A DNA stretch of 8,852 nt from an uncultured Burkholderiales bacterium (lineage in GTDB: Bacteria > Pseudomonadota > Gammaproteobacteria > Burkholderiales > Burkholderiaceae_C): positions 1 through 8,852 of the forward strand of contig CAJBLW010000342.1 of NCBI GenBank assembly GCA_903953985.1. Reading direction: 5' to 3'. A model generated the notes under the pieces. It was not told where the DNA came from, did not search any database, and worked only from the letters and a program-made list of their open reading frames with translations. The stretch's first letter is position 1; each line of letters begins with the position of its first letter. A program made the position numbers and the translations under genes. Shown here piece by piece: positions 5,373-8,852 of this stretch.

Positions 5373-7490
5373 TCAAGCCCGGATCAGCGGCACGATGTGG
5401 TCGCCCCCTGCCGCGCCAAAGGCCTGTTCTTTCAGGATGGTCAATTGGTCCCGCACCTGCGCTGCTTTTTCGAACTCCAGGTTGCGAGCGTGTTCCATCA
5501 TTTGCTTCTCCAACTGCTTGATGGCACGGGCGATGTCTTTCTCGCTCATGTCCTCCACTTTGGCCCTTTGCACCGCAGCTTGCTCTAAGCGCTCGGCTTC
5601 TTTGCCCGATTTTTCGCTGTAAACGCCGTCGATCAGGTCTTTGACCTTTTTGACAATGCTCTTGGGCGTGATGCCCATGACCTCGTTGTGCGCCACTTGC
5701 TTGATGCGGCGGCGCTCAGTCTCGCCCATGGCTTTTTTCATCGACTCGGTGATTCGGTCGGCGTACAAAATCGCCCGGCCGTTCAGGTTACGGGCAGCAC
5801 GGCCAATGGTTTGAATCAAGCTGCGTTCGGATCGCAAGAATCCTTCTTTATCGGCGTCCAAAATCGCCACCAACGAGACCTCGGGAATATCCAAGCCCTC
5901 GCGCAGCAAGTTGATGCCCACCAGCACATCGAAGGCCCCTAGGCGCAGGTCACGCAAAATTTCGACCCGCTCCACCGTGTCCACGTCGCTGTGCAAATAG
6001 CGCACCTTGACGCCGTTGTCGCTCAGGTAATCGGTCAGCTGCTCGGCCATGCGCTTGGTCAACGTAGTGATAAGCACCCGCTCATGCTTGTCCACCCGGA
6101 TACGAATTTCCTGCAGCACGTCGTCCACCTGTTGGGTGGCGGGGCGAACCTCCACCTGCGGGTCGACCAAACCGGTAGGGCGCACCACCTGCTCGACCAC
6201 TTTGCCCGAATGCGTCTTTTCATAGTCGGCGGGCGTGGCCGAGACAAAGATGCACTGGCGCATGCGCTTTTCAAACTCTTCAAACTTGAGCGGGCGGTTG
6301 TCTAATGCGCTGGGCAAGCGAAAGCCGTATTCCACCAAGGTGGTCTTGCGGGCCTTGTCGCCGTTGTACATGGCGTTGAGCTGGCCAATCATTTGGTGGC
6401 TCTCGTCCAGAAACATGATGGCGTCGGGCGGCATGTAGTCGGTGAGCGTGCTGGGCGCGTCGCCCGGGGCCGCGCCCGACAAATGCCGGGTGTAGTTCTC
6501 AATGCCCTTGCAGTGGCCCACTTCGGACAGCATTTCCAAATCGAACCGGGTGCGCTGCTCCAGACGTTGCGCCTCGACCAGCTTGCCCATGCCCACCAGC
6601 TCTTTCAAGCGCTGGGCCAGTTCCACCTTGATGGTTTCCACCGCCGCCAGCACCTTGTCGCGCGGCGTCACGTAGTGACTGGACGGGTAAACCGTGAAGC
6701 GCGGGATCTTCTGCCGAATGCGCCCGGTGAGCGGATCGAACAGCTGAAGGCTCTCGATCTCGTCGTCAAACAGCTCGATGCGGATGGCCAACTCGGAGTG
6801 CTCGGCAGGAAAAACATCGATGGTGTCGCCCCTTACGCGGAATTTGCCTCGGCTAAATTCCATGTCGTTGCGCTGGTACTGCATGCGGATCAGCTGGGCA
6901 ATTACATCTCGCTGGCCGAGCTTGTCGCCGGTGCGCAGCGTCATGATCATGCGGTGATAACTCTCGGGCTCGCCAATGCCGTAAATAGCCGACACCGTGG
7001 CCACGATCACCACATCGCGCCGCTCCATGATGCTTTTGGTACACGACAGGCGCATCTGTTCGATGTGCTCATTGATCGCGCTGTCTTTTTCAATGAACAG
7101 GTCGCGCTGCGGCACATAGGCCTCGGGCTGGTAGTAGTCGTAATAACTGACAAAGTACTCGACCGCGTTTTTGGGAAAGAACTCACGGAACTCGCTGTAC
7201 AGCTGTGCCGCCAACGTTTTGTTGGGCGCAAACACAATGGCGGGCTTGCCTATTTGTGCGATCACATTGGCCATGGTGAAGGTCTTACCTGAGCCGGTCA
7301 CGCCCAGCAAGGTCTGGAACACCTCGCCATCGTGCACGCCCTCGACCAGCTGCTCAATGGCCACCGGCTGATCGCCTGCGGGCGGATAAGGCTGGTAGAG
7401 CTCAAAAGGCGAGCCGGGGTAGCTGATGAATTGGCCAGCGGCATACGGGTCAGCGTCAGGCACAACTTCAAGAACTGGGGTTTCAGGCAC
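5373..7490 (-). CDS. uvrB: Excinuclease ABC subunit UvrB
   Basis: UvrB is the damage-verifying subunit of nucleotide excision repair: it is loaded by UvrA, opens DNA with a beta-hairpin, and recruits UvrC for incision. With the chosen start the protein is 705 residues (E. coli 673). In order: Walker A GVTGSGKT (63-70), the aromatic beta-hairpin YFVSYYDYYQPEAYVPQRD (about 112-130), DESH box (362-365), FVSATPADYE (about 415-424), helicase motif VI QTIGRAARN (560-568), and a C-terminal UVR coiled coil (about 652-687, EKQMMEHARNLEFEKAAQVRDQL) that contacts UvrC. It ends with a short tail, AFGAAGGDHIVPLIRA. There is no ATG near the start. GTG at 7490 has AAGAAG just upstream; TTG at 7532 (719 residues) and TTG at 7523 lack a ribosome binding site. 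The N-terminal 20-odd residues before the conserved QFISYPGSPFELYQPYPPAGDQP are variable. Confidence 0.97.
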   Translation of the reverse strand: MPETPVLEVVPDADPYAAGQFISYPGSPFELYQPYPPAGDQPVAIEQLVEGVHDGEVFQTLLGVTGSGKTFTMANVIAQIGKPAIVFAPNKTLAAQLYSEFREFFPKNAVEYFVSYYDYYQPEAYVPQRDLFIEKDSAINEHIEQMRLSCTKSIMERRDVVIVATVSAIYGIGEPESYHRMIMTLRTGDKLGQRDVIAQLIRMQYQRNDMEFSRGKFRVRGDTIDVFPAEHSELAIRIELFDDEIESLQLFDPLTGRIRQKIPRFTVYPSSHYVTPRDKVLAAVETIKVELAQRLKELVGMGKLVEAQRLEQRTRFDLEMLSEVGHCKGIENYTRHLSGAAPGDAPSTLTDYMPPDAIMFLDESHQMIGQLNAMYNGDKARKTTLVEYGFRLPSALDNRPLKFEEFEKRMRQCIFVSATPADYEKTHSGKVVEQVVRPTGLVDPQVEVRPATQQVDDVLQEIRIRVDKHERVLITTLTKRMAEQLTDYLSDNGVKVRYLHSDVDTVERVEILRDLRLGAFDVLVGINLLREGLDIPEVSLVAILDADKEGFLRSERSLIQTIGRAARNLNGRAILYADRITESMKKAMGETERRRIKQVAHNEVMGITPKSIVKKVKDLIDGVYSEKSGKEAERLEQAAVQRAKVEDMSEKDIARAIKQLEKQMMEHARNLEFEKAAQVRDQLTILKEQAFGAAGGDHIVPLIRA

Positions 7491-7619
7491 AGTGGACTTC
7501 TTTTGTAAGTGGCCGCTGGCCAAACCAGGCAAAAGGGGCCGTTAAAATCAGGGACAACCCTAAAGCCTAACCGAGGAACGGGTTTTCTGCCACCACTGAA
7601 CACAATCCAAGGACTTTCC
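7491..7619. other. Divergent intergenic region between uvrB and the aminotransferase gene
   Basis: This gap of 129 bases (or 87 if uvrB starts at 7532) must hold promoters for both divergent genes. On the plus strand TAAAAT (7543-7548) is a fair -10 for the aminotransferase but has no recognisable -35. On the minus strand I see only weak hexamers. I looked for a LexA-type CTGT-N8-ACAG box and found none. AGGG/CCCT around 7550-7561 forms only a four-base stem. Confidence 0.4.
7609..7613 (+). promoter_or_regulatory. Ribosome binding site of the aminotransferase gene
   Basis: AAGGA six bases before the ATG at 7620. It supports this start over the in-frame upstream ATG at 7509, which would add 37 residues of unlikely composition and overlap the uvrB 5' region. 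Confidence 0.75.
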
Positions 7620-8816
7620 ATGTCTCTGTTTTCCGCCGTCGAAATGGCCCCCCGCGACCCGATCCTGGGTCTGAACGAGCAATACAACGCCGACATCAAC
7701 CCCAACAAGGTCAATTTGGGTGTGGGCGTGTACTTCGACGACAACGGCAAACTGCCCCTTCTCCAGTGCGTGCAAGCCGCCGAAAAAACCATGATGGCCA
7801 CGCCCACAGCGCGTGGTTACTTGCCGATTGACGGCATCGTGGCCTATGACAACGCTGTCAAGGCATTGGTGTTTGGGGCCGATTCCGACGTCGTCAAGTC
7901 AGGCCGCGTGTCCACCGTGCAGGCCATTGGCGGCACGGGCGGCCTGAAGATCGGTGCCGACTTCCTGAAAAAAGTCAGCCCCAAGGCCAAAGTACTGATT
8001 TCTGACCCCAGCTGGGAAAACCACCGTGCCATCTTCACCAACGCCGGTTTTGAAGTTGACAATTACGCTTACTACGACGCGGTCAATCGGAGCGTGAACT
8101 TCGACGGCATGCTGGCCAGCCTGAACGCAGCCGCGGCGGGCACCATCGTCGTGCTGCACGCCTGCTGCCACAACCCAACCGGCTACGACATCTCTGACGC
8201 GCAGTGGGATCAGGTCATTGCTGTCGTCAAGGCGAAAAACCTGACCGCCTTTTTGGACATGGCTTACCAAGGCTTTGGCCACGGCATCCAAGAGGACGGT
8301 GCCGTGATCGGCAAGTTCGTGGCTGCGGGCCTGAACATCTTCGTGTCGACGTCGTTCTCCAAGAGCTTCAGCCTGTACGGCGAGCGCGTGGGTGCGCTGT
8401 CTGTGGTGGCTTCGGACAAAGAAGAAGCTTCTCGAGTGCTGTCGCAACTGAAAATCGCGATCCGCACCAACTACTCCAACCCACCCATCCACGGTGGTGC
8501 GGTCGTGGCGGCGGTGTTGAACAACCCCGAGCTGCGCGCCCAGTGGGAGAGCGAACTGGCCGAAATGCGCGTCCGCATCAAAGCCATGCGCCAAAAACTG
8601 GTGGACAGCCTCAAAGCGGCTGGCGTGCAACAGGACATGAGCTTTATCACCACCCAGATCGGCATGTTCAGCTATTCGGGTCTGACCAAAGACCAGATGG
8701 TGCGCCTGCGCAGCGAATTTGGTGTGTATGGCACCGACACCGGCCGCATGTGCGTCGCCGCGCTGAACAGCAAAAACATCGATTACGTCTGCGCATCGAT
8801 TGCCAAAGTCGTCTGA
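7620..8816 (+). CDS. tyrB: Class I aromatic amino acid/aspartate aminotransferase, TyrB-like
   Basis: This is a PLP-dependent aminotransferase of the AspC/TyrB family, expected to interconvert aromatic amino acids (and aspartate) with their 2-oxo acids using 2-oxoglutarate/glutamate in the cytoplasm. The 398-residue length fits (E. coli TyrB 397, AspC 396). Visible residues are the phosphate-loop GGTG (104-107), W132 stacking on PLP (SDPSWENH), N185 (HACCHNPTG), D213 and Y216 (FLDMAYQGFG), the Schiff-base K248 (STSFSKSFSLYGERVG), R256, R282 (IRTNYSNPP) and the substrate-carboxylate R376 (TDTGRMCVAALN). SLYGERVGALSV, FLDMAYQGFG and LRSEFGVY resemble TyrB more than AspC, so tyrB is preferred, but substrate range cannot be read from sequence. 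It is divergent from uvrB and seems to be transcribed alone. No terminator is visible in the 36 bases that follow. Confidence 0.93.
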   Translation: MSLFSAVEMAPRDPILGLNEQYNADINPNKVNLGVGVYFDDNGKLPLLQCVQAAEKTMMATPTARGYLPIDGIVAYDNAVKALVFGADSDVVKSGRVSTVQAIGGTGGLKIGADFLKKVSPKAKVLISDPSWENHRAIFTNAGFEVDNYAYYDAVNRSVNFDGMLASLNAAAAGTIVVLHACCHNPTGYDISDAQWDQVIAVVKAKNLTAFLDMAYQGFGHGIQEDGAVIGKFVAAGLNIFVSTSFSKSFSLYGERVGALSVVASDKEEASRVLSQLKIAIRTNYSNPPIHGGAVVAAVLNNPELRAQWESELAEMRVRIKAMRQKLVDSLKAAGVQQDMSFITTQIGMFSYSGLTKDQMVRLRSEFGVYGTDTGRMCVAALNSKNIDYVCASIAKVV

Positions 8817-8852
8817 CCGCCCCCCTTCAAGACTGAAATCCGGTTTGAAACC

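Noticed and set aside
6393..7292. Long open frame on the plus strand (299 codons) opposite uvrB
   Set aside because: It lies wholly antisense to a clearly conserved uvrB, is rich in His, Gln, Ala and Val as GC-driven shadow frames are, and shows no recognisable domain.
7509..7619. Extension of the aminotransferase to an upstream in-frame ATG at 7509
   Set aside because: The added 37 residues look like translated intergenic DNA, while the ATG at 7620 has AAGGA at six bases and gives the normal family length.
8842..8852. Perfect short palindrome GGTTTGAAACC at the right edge
   Set aside because: It is eleven bases at the truncated end with no context, T-tract or second copy; it cannot be told from chance.

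Overview
This window looks like a chromosomal segment of a betaproteobacterium. It is most likely a member of the Burkholderiales close to Comamonadaceae; that placement is inferred from moderately high GC and from how the proteins read, not from a search. It holds eight genes, tightly packed, with no gap over 300 bases and no mobile element, RNA gene or CRISPR array that I can see. Despite the prompt, I find no undescribed system here. It is a housekeeping region, and its best non-coding signal is a well-conserved regulatory site.

Positions 1-5258 (minus strand) are the isc iron-sulphur cluster assembly operon in its classical order: iscR-iscS-iscU-iscA-hscB-hscA-fdx, with fdx cut by the window's left edge. 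IscS takes sulphur from cysteine and IscU is the scaffold. IscA is an A-type carrier. HscB and HscA are the J-protein/Hsp70 pair that drives cluster release from IscU, and Fdx is the [2Fe-2S] ferredoxin electron donor. IscR is the [2Fe-2S] repressor that senses cluster supply. Gaps between genes are 1 to 32 bases, so one main transcript is expected.

Positions 5259-5372 are the iscR control region. Two tandem 25-base matches to the type 1 IscR operator lie immediately after the uvrB stop codon, which predicts autorepression of the operon.

Positions 5373-7490 (minus strand) encode UvrB, the damage-verifying helicase-like subunit of nucleotide excision repair. Positions 7491-7619 are a divergent intergenic region. 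Positions 7620-8816 (plus strand) encode a TyrB-like class I aminotransferase.

Several starts are not ATG: uvrB and hscB have only TTG/GTG candidates, and these were chosen from ribosome-binding-site spacing. All long frames opposite these genes appear to be GC-driven shadows.
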